Below are positions 1-8,300 of a stretch of 15,908 nucleotides of DNA, piece by piece. The position numbers and the translations under genes are program-made. The stretch covers positions 1-15,908 of the forward strand of contig CAKTEB010000054.1 in NCBI GenBank assembly GCA_934546685.1, given 5' to 3'. This DNA comes from an uncultured Oscillospiraceae bacterium. Lineage in GTDB: Bacteria; Bacillota; Clostridia; Oscillospirales; Oscillospiraceae. The first letter of the stretch is position 1. Every line of letters starts with the position of its first letter. Below the pieces are notes generated by a model. It saw nothing but the letters and a program-made list of their open reading frames with translations. It did not search any database and was not told where the DNA came from.

Positions 1-134
1 TCTCTGACCGGATCCTGGTGATGTACGAGGGTGAGATCGTGGGCGAGTTCAATCCCAAGACCACCGATGTGCAGACCCTGGGTCTCTATATGTCCGGAGC
101 AAAGCGCGGCCATAAATTCGAGGAGGTGTCCTGA
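1..134 (+). CDS. ABC transporter ATP-binding protein, C-terminal end (nucleoside/BmpA-type system), partial
   Basis: Only the last 43 codons are in the window, read in the frame that ends with TGA at 132-134. The visible start, SDRILVMYEGEIVGEF, is the typical end of an ABC ATPase domain just after the switch region (xDRIxVMYxGxIVG). The rest is a short C-terminal tail. The Walker and signature motifs lie upstream, outside the window. The stop codon overlaps the first base of the next gene's ATG (TGATG at 132-136), so translation is probably coupled to the two permeases that follow. By family knowledge, the ATPase of BmpA/NupNOPQ-like nucleoside importers is a double-domain protein that precedes two BPD_transp_2 permeases, as here. 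The substrate class is inferred from the permeases and is not visible in this fragment. Confidence 0.85.
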   Translation, partial: SDRILVMYEGEIVGEFNPKTTDVQTLGLYMSGAKRGHKFEEVS

Positions 135-1309
135 TGAAAAACAACGCGAAATCACCTCTTCTGCAGCGCAGTGGAGTGGCTACCGTATTCTCTTCCCTGC
201 TCTGCATCGTCATCGGTCTGGCGCTGGGCTTCCTGTTTCTGCTGGCGCTGGATCCCTCCGGAGCTTGGTCCCTGGGCTTCCAGCGGATCCTTATGGGCGG
301 CTTCTACATGGCGCCTATGGGCATTGGCCGTGAGATTGCCCAGATCGCCCCGCTGATCATGACGGGCCTCTCCGTGGGCTTTGCCTTTAAGACCGGCCTC
401 TTCAACATCGGCGCTGCCGGTCAGTACACCGTGGGTGCCTTTGGAGCGCTGTTCTTCGCCATTGTGCTGAAAATGCCCTGGTGGGTGTGTCTGCTGGCCT
501 CTGCCCTGTTTGGCGCCGTTTGGGGCGCAATCCCCGGCATCCTCAAGGCGTATCTCAACGTCAACGAGGTCATCACCGCCATTATGTTCAACTGGATCGG
601 CCTGTACGCGGTGAACACCATCATCTACGGCGGCGGCACCGGCATCATGTACGACGCCACCAAGACCAAGACCTACAGCCTCCGGGCCAACTTCCCTGAC
701 GCAGTGATCCCGGATCTGGGCCTGGGCGACCTGTTTGCCAACAAGTCTACCACCATCGCCGTGTTTCTGGCCATTCTCGTAGCCATTCTGGTGTGGTTCA
801 TCATCGACAAGACCACCTTCGGCTATGAGCTCAAGGCCTGCGGCAACAACAAGGACGCGGCCCGGTATGCCGGCATCAACGAGAAGCGGAACATCATTCT
901 GTCCATGGTCATTGCCGGTGCGCTGGCTGGCTTCGGCGCGGGTCTCTACTATCTCTCCGGCGTGGCGGAGTGGAACCCCCAGGATTCCACGGCGCTGCCC
1001 GGTATCGGCTTCGACGGCATCTCCGTGGCCCTGCTGGCCTCCTCCAATCCCATCGGAACCATCTTCTCCGCGGCGTTCATCTCTCATATCTCCACCGGCG
1101 GCGGCTTTATGGACACCAACGTGTTCCCGCCTGAGATCGCGGACGTCATCTCCGGCGTGGTCATTTACCTCTGCGCCTTTTCCCTGCTCTTTAAGAACTG
1201 GTTCACCAAGAAAATGGGCCAGCGGCGCGCCGCCAGCGGTCAAGCCGTGAATGTCAATGCGGAACCGACCCCAGCGGAAGACTCTGGAAAGGAGGACGAT
1301 GCACAATGA
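134..1309 (+). CDS. ABC transporter permease, BPD_transp_2 family (nucleoside/purine-type, NupP-like)
   Basis: This 391-residue integral membrane protein is the first of two permeases of a nucleoside-type ABC importer. The N-terminus is short and cytoplasmic, followed by a long hydrophobic segment at about residues 16-39 and several more to about 355. Family hallmarks are TGLFNIGAAGQ (87-97), the LNVNEVITAIMFNWI stretch (141-155), and the cytoplasmic coupling segment GYELKACGNNKDAARYAGI (230-248), which is expected to contact the ATPase. The segment GFDGISVALLA (292-302) is also conserved in the family. The last 30 residues (about 361-391) form a hydrophilic, acidic tail that the family does not usually need. 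The ATG at 134 has an ideal GAGGAGGTG ribosome binding site at 120-128 and overlaps the ATPase stop. Guanosine or general nucleoside uptake is known for B. subtilis NupNOPQ. The exact substrate here is inferred and could be another purine or related compound. Confidence 0.9.
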   Translation: MKNNAKSPLLQRSGVATVFSSLLCIVIGLALGFLFLLALDPSGAWSLGFQRILMGGFYMAPMGIGREIAQIAPLIMTGLSVGFAFKTGLFNIGAAGQYTVGAFGALFFAIVLKMPWWVCLLASALFGAVWGAIPGILKAYLNVNEVITAIMFNWIGLYAVNTIIYGGGTGIMYDATKTKTYSLRANFPDAVIPDLGLGDLFANKSTTIAVFLAILVAILVWFIIDKTTFGYELKACGNNKDAARYAGINEKRNIILSMVIAGALAGFGAGLYYLSGVAEWNPQDSTALPGIGFDGISVALLASSNPIGTIFSAAFISHISTGGGFMDTNVFPPEIADVISGVVIYLCAFSLLFKNWFTKKMGQRRAASGQAVNVNAEPTPAEDSGKEDDAQ

Positions 1310-2223
1310 TGCTGCTTCTCAAATACACCCTCATGTACATGATGGTGCTGATGCTGGTGGCTCTGGGCGGCATGTTCTCCGAGCGCTCCGGTATTATCAA
1401 CATTGCCCTGGAGGGCATCATGGTCATCGGCGGCCTGGTGGGCGTGCTCATGACCCGGATGCTCCCGGCGGATATGCCCACCTGGGCTATGGTGACCCTG
1501 AGCATTCTGGGCGCGGCGGTGTCCGGTGCCCTGTATTCTGCCCTGCTGGCCTTCGCCTCTGTAAACCTGAAGGCGGATCAGACCATCGGCGGCACTGCCC
1601 TGAACCTGCTGGCTACAGCCCTGGCTCTGGTCGCAGCAAAGCGCTTTAACGGCAGCCAGTCCGGTAAGGTGGAGTTTGACAACACCGCCTTCTCCTTTGC
1701 CGTGGGCCCCCTGACCCTGAATGTGTTCTTCTTCATCGGCGTTGTGGTGCTGATTGTCGCCTTTGTAGTGCTGTATAAAACCCGGTTCGGTCTGCGGCTC
1801 TCTGCCTGCGGCGAGCATCCCCAGGCGGCGGACTCCGTGGGCATCAACGTCTATAAGATGCGCTGGTGCGGCGTGCTGATCTCCGGCGTGCTGGGCGGCA
1901 TCGGCGGCTTCGCCTATATCGTTCCCTCCGTTTCCTCCTGGAACTTTGAGGTGGGCGTTGCGGGCATGGGCTTCCTGGCCCTGGCCGTTATGATCTTCGG
2001 CCAGTGGAAGCCTCTCCAGATCGCCGGTGCGGCGCTGTTCTTCGCAGTGTTTAAGGCCCTGGCCAATATCGCGGATTCCACATTTCTTTCTGCCCTGCAC
2101 TGGAGCAAGGAGATCTACAACATGATGCCCTTTATCGCATCCATGATCATCCTGATTTTTACCTCCAAGAAGTCCCGGGCCCCCAAGGCCGAGGGCATCC
2201 CCTATGACAAGGGCAGCCGATAA
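1306..2223 (+). CDS. ABC transporter permease, BPD_transp_2 family (nucleoside/purine-type, NupQ-like)
   Basis: This is the second permease of the importer, 305 residues, almost entirely hydrophobic with about 8 membrane segments. Diagnostic stretches are SERSGIINIALEGIM (25-39), which is characteristic of the shorter permease in these systems, the coupling segment FGLRLSACGEHPQAADSVGI (161-180), and GMGFLALAVMIFGQWKP (220-236). The start ATG at 1306 overlaps the upstream stop (ATGA, 1306-1309) and is preceded by AAAGGAGG ending at 1295, about 10 bases away. An ATG directly after it at 1309 would change the protein by only one residue. An equal-sized pair of membrane partners would be expected to form a heterodimeric channel. 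The gene is the last of its operon and is followed 20 bases later by a strong hairpin terminator. Confidence 0.9.
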   Translation: MMLLLKYTLMYMMVLMLVALGGMFSERSGIINIALEGIMVIGGLVGVLMTRMLPADMPTWAMVTLSILGAAVSGALYSALLAFASVNLKADQTIGGTALNLLATALALVAAKRFNGSQSGKVEFDNTAFSFAVGPLTLNVFFFIGVVVLIVAFVVLYKTRFGLRLSACGEHPQAADSVGINVYKMRWCGVLISGVLGGIGGFAYIVPSVSSWNFEVGVAGMGFLALAVMIFGQWKPLQIAGAALFFAVFKALANIADSTFLSALHWSKEIYNMMPFIASMIILIFTSKKSRAPKAEGIPYDKGSR

Positions 2224-2242
2224 TCAGACAAAGTAAAGTAAG

Positions 2243-2274
2243 AACGCCCCGTGCCGAGCTGGCACGGGGCGTTT
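2243..2274. terminator. Bidirectional intrinsic terminator between convergent operons
   Basis: A perfect 13-bp inverted repeat (AACGCCCCGTGCC at 2243-2255 and its complement at 2261-2273) encloses the 5-base loop GAGCT. On the plus strand the stem ends in GTTT, a short U-run. On the minus strand it is followed by a T-rich stretch (TCTTACTTTACTTTG). It lies between the stop of the plus-strand permease (2221-2223) and the stop of the minus-strand anti-sigma gene (2284-2286), so it can serve both operons. Confidence 0.9.
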
Positions 2275-2283
2275 GCAATGCAG

Positions 2284-3090
2284 TTATGAATTTTCGATGC
2301 AGAGATAGACGGCTTCCGCGTCCTCCGCTTCCAGGCTCTCCAGCTCCATCAGCTGATCCTGAACGGCCTCATAGTCCTGCTGGGAGACCTTATAGACAGC
2401 GCTGCCGTCTGGGAGCAGCAGCTTCTCAGCCTTTGGCAGCAGCGTTTGAAGCTCGGCTTCGGTGTTAGACACCAGATAGAGACTCCCCTGCTCCCCGGCT
2501 TCCGCCAGCCGGGACTGAATGGATACCAAAATATCAGTATCAGCACTTTCCGCGGCGGCCTCCGCAGCATCCGCAGTCCCTAGAAACGGAACACCGCCAG
2601 CTTCGTTCTTCGCCTGATCCTCGGCGGTGTCCGCAGCATTCTCCGGGGACTGAGCGGCCACTCTGGGGGCAAATGCCGCGCCCTCGCCGGTATCCGCTGC
2701 ATCAACTGCCGCGGCTTCGGCGGCAGCGCTGGAGGCCTGAGTGGAGGCAGCGGTATGGTCGCCGGGATTTCCGATGTATCGTCCCGCCGATACCAGTACC
2801 AGGGCGACTGCCGCCGCCACCAGAGTGAAGCGCATGCGCTTTATGGTCTCCTTGGGGCTGTGACGGGTCTTCTCCGCGTGGATGCGCTCCATGACGCTGT
2901 GGCTGAGGCCCTTTGGAGGCTCCGTCTCTGATTCCAGGATCGCGTCCTGAATGTCCCGATAGCTCTGATAGAGGCTGCGGCATTTGGGGCATTGGGCAAG
3001 ATGGGCCTGAAGCGCCTGCTCCTGTTCGGGCTCCAGAAGGCCGTCGATGCTGAGATTCATATCCGCAATGTAGTCTTCACAGCTTCTCAC
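2284..3090 (-). CDS. Anti-sigma factor with N-terminal zinc finger (zf-HC2) and one membrane span
   Basis: This 268-residue protein is the probable antagonist of the ECF sigma factor encoded just upstream. The N-terminal domain carries the zinc-binding anti-sigma signature H-x3-C-x2-C (H30, C34, C37) in the AHLAQCPKC segment, with further cysteine at residue 4. A single hydrophobic span at about 88-104 follows a basic stretch, predicting a cytoplasmic N-terminus. Residues about 112-184 form a low-complexity Ala/Glu/Asp-rich linker. Residues about 186-268 look like a compact alpha/beta domain outside the membrane that I do not recognise. Such a layout suggests an envelope sensor that releases the sigma factor on stress, which is inferred. 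The start codon is GTG (3088-3090), overlapping the sigma stop as GTGA, behind a strong AAAGGAGG at 3100-3107. Family membership is clear; the signal is unknown. Confidence 0.88.
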   Translation of the reverse strand: MRSCEDYIADMNLSIDGLLEPEQEQALQAHLAQCPKCRSLYQSYRDIQDAILESETEPPKGLSHSVMERIHAEKTRHSPKETIKRMRFTLVAAAVALVLVSAGRYIGNPGDHTAASTQASSAAAEAAAVDAADTGEGAAFAPRVAAQSPENAADTAEDQAKNEAGGVPFLGTADAAEAAAESADTDILVSIQSRLAEAGEQGSLYLVSNTEAELQTLLPKAEKLLLPDGSAVYKVSQQDYEAVQDQLMELESLEAEDAEAVYLCIENS

Positions 3091-3692
3091 CGTTTCCCGC
3101 CTCCTTTCACTCTATCAGACGAAGTATTTTCGGAAAAGTTCCCGTCTAAGCTCCGTCGGAGCTTTTCTCTTGCTCTGGCGATCCGGGATTTTACCGTACC
3201 GGGCTGAAGCTCCAGGGCATCGCCGATCTCCTGATAGCTCATATCCTGGATGGCCCGCATGGACAGGATCATCCGGTCATTAGGCGGCAGCTTATCCATG
3301 GCGTCCCGGATTGCCTGATGATCCTGGGCACGCTCTGCCAAAACAGCCGGATCCATCTCATAGTCGGCGATCTGACGCTCGACGGGCTGGCTCTCATCGT
3401 CCAGCTCTGTCAACGACACCAGATTCCGCCGCTTTTTCTTTCGCAAATAGTCCAGGCAGGTGTTGGAGGCGATGCGCATGAGCCAGGTCTGGAACCTGCT
3501 CTCCCCCTGGAACAGAGAGATGGCGTGCCAGGCCTTGAGGAAGGTCTCCTGGGCCAGGTCAAAGGCCTCGTCCCGGTCTCCGCACATCCGCAGGCAGAGA
3601 TTATAGACCGGCTTTTCATAGGTTTTGACCAGCTGCTCAAAGGCACTCTCCTGGCCCTTCCCCGCCCGCTGGATCAGCTCCTGTTCGTCCAA
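3087..3692 (-). CDS. ECF-type RNA polymerase sigma-70 family factor (RpoE/SigW-like)
   Basis: This 201-residue alternative sigma factor has only regions 2 and 4, as is usual for the extracytoplasmic-function group. Region 2 covers about 17-85 and includes the core-binding/-10 recognition stretch DLAQETFLKAW (45-55). Region 4 covers about 123-182, with the helix-turn-helix MSYQEIGDALELQPGTVKSR (151-170) for -35 recognition. A Ser/Gly-rich tail follows. The only usable start is TTG at 3690-3692: the frame is closed by a TGA 12 bases upstream and no ATG or GTG lies between. A GAGGTGAGG ribosome binding site at 3695-3703 supports it. The gene begins 4 bases after the dusB stop and overlaps the anti-sigma gene by 4 bases, so all three are probably cotranscribed and coupled. 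No clear autoregulatory ECF promoter is visible in front of it. Confidence 0.93.
   Translation of the reverse strand: MDEQELIQRAGKGQESAFEQLVKTYEKPVYNLCLRMCGDRDEAFDLAQETFLKAWHAISLFQGESRFQTWLMRIASNTCLDYLRKKKRRNLVSLTELDDESQPVERQIADYEMDPAVLAERAQDHQAIRDAMDKLPPNDRMILSMRAIQDMSYQEIGDALELQPGTVKSRIARAREKLRRSLDGNFSENTSSDRVKGGGKR
3100..3107 (-). promoter_or_regulatory. Ribosome binding site for the GTG start of the anti-sigma gene
   Basis: AAAGGAGG on the minus strand is a near-perfect Shine-Dalgarno sequence, 9 bases before the GTG at 3088-3090. It lies inside the 3' end of the sigma gene. The strong site compensates for the non-ATG start and may favour making at least as much anti-sigma as sigma factor, which is inferred. 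Confidence 0.75.
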
Positions 3693-3694
3693 AT

Positions 3695-3703
3695 CCTCAC
3701 CTC
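3695..3703 (-). promoter_or_regulatory. Ribosome binding site fixing the TTG start of the ECF sigma gene
   Basis: GAGGTGAGG on the minus strand lies just before the TTG at 3690-3692; its GAGGTG part sits 5 bases from the start codon. It overlaps the last codon and stop of dusB (stop at 3697-3699), which favours re-initiation by ribosomes finishing dusB. It is the main evidence that the rare TTG codon is used. Confidence 0.7.
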
Positions 3704-4644
3704 AAATCTCGTTTCACCAGCTTAATGAGCCGGTAAACATCCTCTTTTGTGGACACCCCGGAGATGTCCTTCTTGTAATAGCTGGCGTGGGGCACCCCGT
3801 GGAGATACCAGCACAGGTGCTTTCGGGCCTCCAGACAGGCGATATGCTCCCCCTTGTCGGCCAGGGCGATCTCAAACTGCCGCTGGGCCAGATCCATTCT
3901 CTGTGCCAGGGGCGGACGGGGTGGAATGTCCTTTCCGTCCAAGGCCGCCCGGATCTGCTGGAACAGGTAGGGATCTCCAAAGGCTGCACGGCCCACCATA
4001 ACGCCGTCAGCACCGGTGTATTTCAAAATATGCAGGGCTGCCTCCGGGGAGTCCACGTCGCCATTGGCGTACACAGGAATGGACACCGCCTGCTTGACCT
4101 CACGGATGCAGTCCCAATCGGCCTTGCCGGTGTAGAGCTGGACTCGGGTTCGGCCATGGATCGCCACCGCCGAGGCCCCTGCCTGCTCCACCAGCTGGCT
4201 AAGCTCCACACAGTTCACATGGCTCTTGTCCCATCCCTTCCGCATTTTAACGGTCACTGGCACGTCTACGGCCTCCTTCACCGCCCGGACGATGTCCACG
4301 GCCAGCTCCGGGGTCTTCATAAGTCCCGCCCCATCTCCGGCTCCGGAGATCTTGGGCATAGGGCAGCCCATATTGATATCGATAAAGTCCACAGGGCTGA
4401 TCTCCAACACCTTTTGGGCAGCTGTCGCCATGAACTCCGGATCGTTGCCGAAGATCTGCGCGCCGCAGATGCCCGTGGGAGTCTTGCCCAGCAGACTGGC
4501 GGTCTTTTTGTCGCCATAGCACAGGGCCCGGGAGGAAACCATCTCTGTGACGGTCACATCGGCTCCCATCTCGGCCGCAAGCGTGCGGTATGCCAGGTCG
4601 GTGACTCCGGCCATGGGCGCCAGAATGAGTTTTGCGTTTGACAT
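3697..4644 (-). CDS. dusB: tRNA-dihydrouridine synthase (DusB-type)
   Basis: This 315-residue flavoenzyme reduces specific uridines in tRNA to dihydrouridine using FMN and NAD(P)H. The TIM-barrel begins with the FMN-binding APMAGVTD (9-16). The catalytic cysteine is C94 in NMGCPMPKI. The barrel continues with KMRKGWD (133-139), HGRTR (163-167), YANGDV (192-197) and the phosphate-binding GVMVGRA (214-220). The helical C-terminal domain, about 245-315, is the tRNA-binding part. Length and motif order match the bacterial DusB group. The region after the catalytic loop reads ISGAGDGAGLM instead of the commoner lysine-rich version, a minor variation. The ATG at 4642-4644 has AAGGGG a little upstream. 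The gene lies 52 bases after the HAD gene and directly precedes the sigma gene. DusB is firm at family level; the modified tRNA position is not visible. Confidence 0.93.
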   Translation of the reverse strand: MSNAKLILAPMAGVTDLAYRTLAAEMGADVTVTEMVSSRALCYGDKKTASLLGKTPTGICGAQIFGNDPEFMATAAQKVLEISPVDFIDINMGCPMPKISGAGDGAGLMKTPELAVDIVRAVKEAVDVPVTVKMRKGWDKSHVNCVELSQLVEQAGASAVAIHGRTRVQLYTGKADWDCIREVKQAVSIPVYANGDVDSPEAALHILKYTGADGVMVGRAAFGDPYLFQQIRAALDGKDIPPRPPLAQRMDLAQRQFEIALADKGEHIACLEARKHLCWYLHGVPHASYYKKDISGVSTKEDVYRLIKLVKRDLR

Positions 4645-4670
4645 TTGGGTGATTCCCCTTTCTCCGGGCT

Positions 4671-4679
4671 ATGATACCA
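4671..4679 (-). promoter_or_regulatory. Possible extended -10 promoter for dusB-sigma-anti-sigma
   Basis: TGGTATCAT on the minus strand combines the TGn extension with a -10-like TATCAT, about 27 bases before the dusB ATG. No good -35 hexamer lies 16-18 bases further upstream. It would give the dusB operon its own start within the 52-base gap after the HAD gene. The match is modest and could be chance. Confidence 0.3.
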
Positions 4680-4696
4680 TACTGGATGGAAAAATG

Positions 4697-5353
4697 CTAT
4701 CCAAAAATGCTCTGCTGGAGCACAGGGATCACATCATAGAGACTGTCTCCTCGGGCGTGCAGCATTTGCAGGATCTCCGGCCTCGGCTCCTGGAGATCCG
4801 GGATCATCATGGGCAGGCACCCCGCGCCGTGGGCCGCCAGAATGCCATGGGGTGAATCCTCCAGAACCAGGCACCGCTCAGGCGGAAGCGCCAATGCCTC
4901 GGCGGCCCTTTGGAAGATCTCCGGCTGGGGCTTCCCGTGGGTGACCATATCCCCGGTGATCAGGGCGGACAGATGATCCAGCACGCCGATATCTCTGAGC
5001 CGCCGCCGGGCGTTTTCGCCTCTGGTGGAGGTGGCCACACCGTAGGGGATTTTCATAGTATCCAGAAAGTGAAGCAGCGCATAGAGTCCCCGCTTGACCG
5101 GAACGCCATGTTCTCGGCAATACTGTTCGGAGCGCCGCCCAACCTCGCTTAGGGCCGCCATATAGTCGAAGCCCCCCAGCATCTCGCCTAAGTACTTGCG
5201 CATGGCCCCGTGATCCAGTCCCATGCAGTGGAGGGCCAGCTCCCGGTGGGGCGGCATCCCCTGCTCCACCAGCACCTGACACCAGAGCTCCACGCAGAGC
5301 CGCTCTGTGTCGATCATCAATCCGTCCATATCAAAAATCACGCCAGAGATCAT
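4697..5353 (-). CDS. HAD-superfamily hydrolase, beta-phosphoglucomutase/phosphatase-like subfamily
   Basis: This 218-residue cytoplasmic enzyme of the haloacid dehalogenase superfamily probably hydrolyses or isomerises a small phosphorylated metabolite. Motif I is DMDGLMIDTE (8-17): D8 is the nucleophile and D10 the general acid. Motif II is the Ser/Thr of ATSTRG (107-112). Motif III is the lysine of HGKPQPEIF (139-147). Motif IV is the acidic pair in LEDSPHGI (164-171), followed by the usual AAHGAG. An alpha-helical cap between motifs I and II (about 16-90) places it in subfamily I. The substrate cannot be read from the sequence. The start ATG (5351-5353) overlaps the addA stop as ATGA and has a strong AAAGGAGGT ribosome binding site, so it is translated with addA. 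A role tied to DNA repair is not implied by the family. The stop is TAG at 4697-4699. Confidence 0.88.
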   Translation of the reverse strand: MISGVIFDMDGLMIDTERLCVELWCQVLVEQGMPPHRELALHCMGLDHGAMRKYLGEMLGGFDYMAALSEVGRRSEQYCREHGVPVKRGLYALLHFLDTMKIPYGVATSTRGENARRRLRDIGVLDHLSALITGDMVTHGKPQPEIFQRAAEALALPPERCLVLEDSPHGILAAHGAGCLPMMIPDLQEPRPEILQMLHARGDSLYDVIPVLQQSIFG

Positions 5354-8300
5354 AGGGATACCTCCTTTCCAGGCTTCAAAAAGTACAATACAGTCTCCAA
5401 TACGGGCTTGCGGAAGATCCGCTCCAGAGCCCTTTTGTAGGTGGTCAGCTGGCCCCGATAGTGCTCGGCTCTGGCAGTCACGCCGTCGGCGGAGACCCGG
5501 TCCGTCTTAAAGTCGATGACCGTGATGCCCTCCGGATCGATGATGGCCGCGTCCACCACGCCCTGCATCAGGACCTGCTCGTTTTCAAGACCGGGGTAGA
5601 ATTCCTCTGCCGGGGTCAGCAGAGAGAATTTGAACTCCCGCACCAGCTCTGTGGCCCCCAGCATCCGCTGACCCAGGGGCGAGCGGAACAGGGTCACAAT
5701 GGCCTGGGGATCCACAGCCTGAGCCTGAGCCTCGGTGAGATAGAATTCGTCCACCATCCGATCCAGCTCCTCCACCACGCCGTCCGGGGTGTCAAGGCCC
5801 TGAAATCTGGCGTATTGCAGGAACAGATGGGCAGCGGTGCCCTGCTCCTGAGGTGTGAGACCCTGCTGCTCCAAAATAAAGTCCGGGCGGAGCAGTGATG
5901 GAGCACGCTGGGCCGCCGGGGCATTCTCCTGGGCCTCCTGATCCTTGCTGCGTCCCTTGAGCTGGGTGGCTGTCAGCTTGGAGGGCGTTTTGGTGGCCTG
6001 AGCATGGGGATACTGCCAGGTCATGGCATGGATCAACTGTTCCGGCGATGGAATGGCTGGGGACTCGCCGTCCTTGGCATCCGTAGTTGGGCTGTAATGG
6101 GCCTCCGGCAGCTCCTCCAGAGTCTCCCATTTTACCTCCCAGGGATAGTCCGATACGGTCAGCTGGCACTGAGGCCGTCCAGACAGCTCAAACAGTTCCC
6201 CGGCCTCGATCCGGCTGAGGGCAGACAAGAGCACCCAGTCTCCCAGGGATCCGGCGCTGGCCGCGGCCCAGGAGGCGCAGGGCATTCCGGCACCGGGCAA
6301 TAATTTTTGCAGGAAGGCGACGCCCTCGCCGGTGGCATAGGTCATGAACAGATAGTCCTTGGGTCGGGTCATGGCCACATAGAGAATGCGCATTTCTTCC
6401 GCCACATAGCTATGGCGCTGCCTTACCTGCATGGCGTCAAAAAGCAAACCGGGATAGCGGATCCGATGCTCGGTATCCACGATTTTTACCCCCAGGCCTA
6501 AGTCGCCGTCCAGCAGCACCGGATCGGACAGGCTCCTGAAATTGAACTTCCGGGACAGGTCGCAGAGAAACACCACCGGGTACTCCAGCCCCTTGGATTT
6601 GTGGATGGTGGTCAGGGTAATTCCCTCGCTGCCCTGGCTCTCCGACTCCATCCCCGCCGCCTCCATGCGGTCCAGGGTGCGCAGCAACTCATAGAGATAG
6701 AGATACTGGCCTCCGGCGGCAGATCTGGCGGTATCATAAATTTTTAGCAGATTTTCCCGGCGCACATCGCCTCCGTCCATGGCGCTGTAGGCGTCCAGCA
6801 GACCGGTCTCCTCTAAGAGCTGCCAGGTCAGATCGTCTGCGGAGGTCTTTGCGGCCTTGTCCCGCAGGGCGCTGAGGGAGGCAAGCACCTCCTGGCACCA
6901 GGTCTCCGGGCACTCCCGCATGGCATCGTAGAACCGATCCTGAGAGCTGGCAGCCCGCACCTGGCCCAGCTGATCGTTGCTGATCCGGTACAGAGGGCTG
7001 CACAGTACCGCCAGCAGCGGCACGTCCTGATGGGGATTGTCCAGCACTCGCAGGAGATTCAGCAGCACCTGCACCTCCGGCGCGGAGAACAGATCCTCTC
7101 CGCCTCCCGCGGCAATGGGAACGCCGACCTTGCTGAGGGCCCGCTGATAAACGCTGATGGGCGAGCGTGTTCGGAACAAAATGGCAATATCGCTGGGCCG
7201 CACAGGCCGGAGCCTGTCACCGTCACGGATCGGAAGCTGGCGGTGGAGCAGCGAGACGATCTTTGCGGCCACCCAGGCGGCCTCCTTTTGATATTTGCTC
7301 TGCTCGTTCTCCTCGGCGTCCCCCTTCTGCTTGGGCAGGGATAATACGGTCAGGCCCACATGGGGCTGACCGTTCTGGGGATATTCCTTGAGACCCGGAT
7401 ACAGGCTCTCATCGGGGCCGTAGCTGAGATCTCCGGTCTCCGGGCTGAGGATCCCGGAAAAGGTGTGGTTCACCGCCTCCAGGATCTCCGGGCGGCTGCG
7501 GAAGTTCATGGACAGCACCAGCTTTCGGCTCTGCCCTGCCGCGGCCTCCGCCGCTGGCGGATAGGTTTCGTATTTCTCTAAAAACAGCTCCGGCTCCGCC
7601 TGCCGGAAGCCATAGATGGACTGCTTCACGTCCCCAACCAAGAACCGGTTTTCGTCCCGGCCCCGGACGATGGAGGTAAAGATCAGCTCCTGGATCCGGT
7701 TGGAGTCCTGGTACTCGTCCACCATGATCTCCGTGAACCGCTCCGAGACCTCCCGGGCCACGGCGGAGGGACTTCCGCTCCCGTCGGTCAGCAGCCGAAT
7801 GGCCAGCTGCTCCTGATCCGAGAAGTCCATGAGATTTTTCCGGCGCTTTTCGGCGGAGAACCGGCGCTCCAGCTCCGCGGTGAGATCCCTTAGGCAGGAC
7901 AGGGCCGGGGCCATATCGTTCTGCTCAGCGATGAGCTCGGCCTGGGGCCGGGAGAAGCGCCTGGATAAAGTATCCAGAAGATCCTTGGTATCGTCCTTGA
8001 TCGCCTTGATGACCCGCTTGCGGTCCTCGTCCGGGTAGTTCTTCGGTGCTCGAAAGGACATGAACTCCATGGTGAGCGCCTCGGCCAGCTGATCCCAGGG
8101 CTGATCCAGTCTTTGTAGCATGGTCTCCAGGCTTTTCCGGTGCGCTATGTAGGCGGGCAGATATTTGGGCCCCAGCAGGTCGTCGTTTTCCAGCAGAGAG
8201 ATGGCCCAATCGTGGCGCTCTATGGCCCAGCCCAGCTTCTGCCGGGTATCGTCGATGAGGATCTTTCCGAATACGCTCTGTTCCAGGGGTTGATCCTCCG

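Noticed and set aside
152..1306. Long open frame (384 codons) on the minus strand, antisense to the first permease, and a similar one at 1240-2100
   Set aside because: The translations are rich in Gly, His, Gln and Arg, show no domain, and mirror the codon pattern of the clear permease genes on the plus strand. In GC-rich genes the antisense frame is often free of stops.
3711..3716. TGAAAC on the minus strand just upstream of the sigma gene, resembling an ECF -35 element
   Set aside because: It encodes the ends of dusB codons, no CGTA or CGTC -10 lies at the required 16-17 bases, and a start there would fall inside the sigma coding region.
3625..4641. Plus-strand open frame of 338 codons over dusB, and others at 9759-10694 and 10920-11837 over addB
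   Set aside because: All lie antisense to genes with convincing motifs, lack ribosome binding sites and recognisable domains, and have low-complexity Gly/His/Leu composition. They are shadows of GC-rich coding.
4683..4703. Inverted repeat TGGAT/ATCCA near the end of the HAD gene as a possible terminator
   Set aside because: Only 5 bp of stem with an 11-base loop and no G/C-rich core; far too weak to call.
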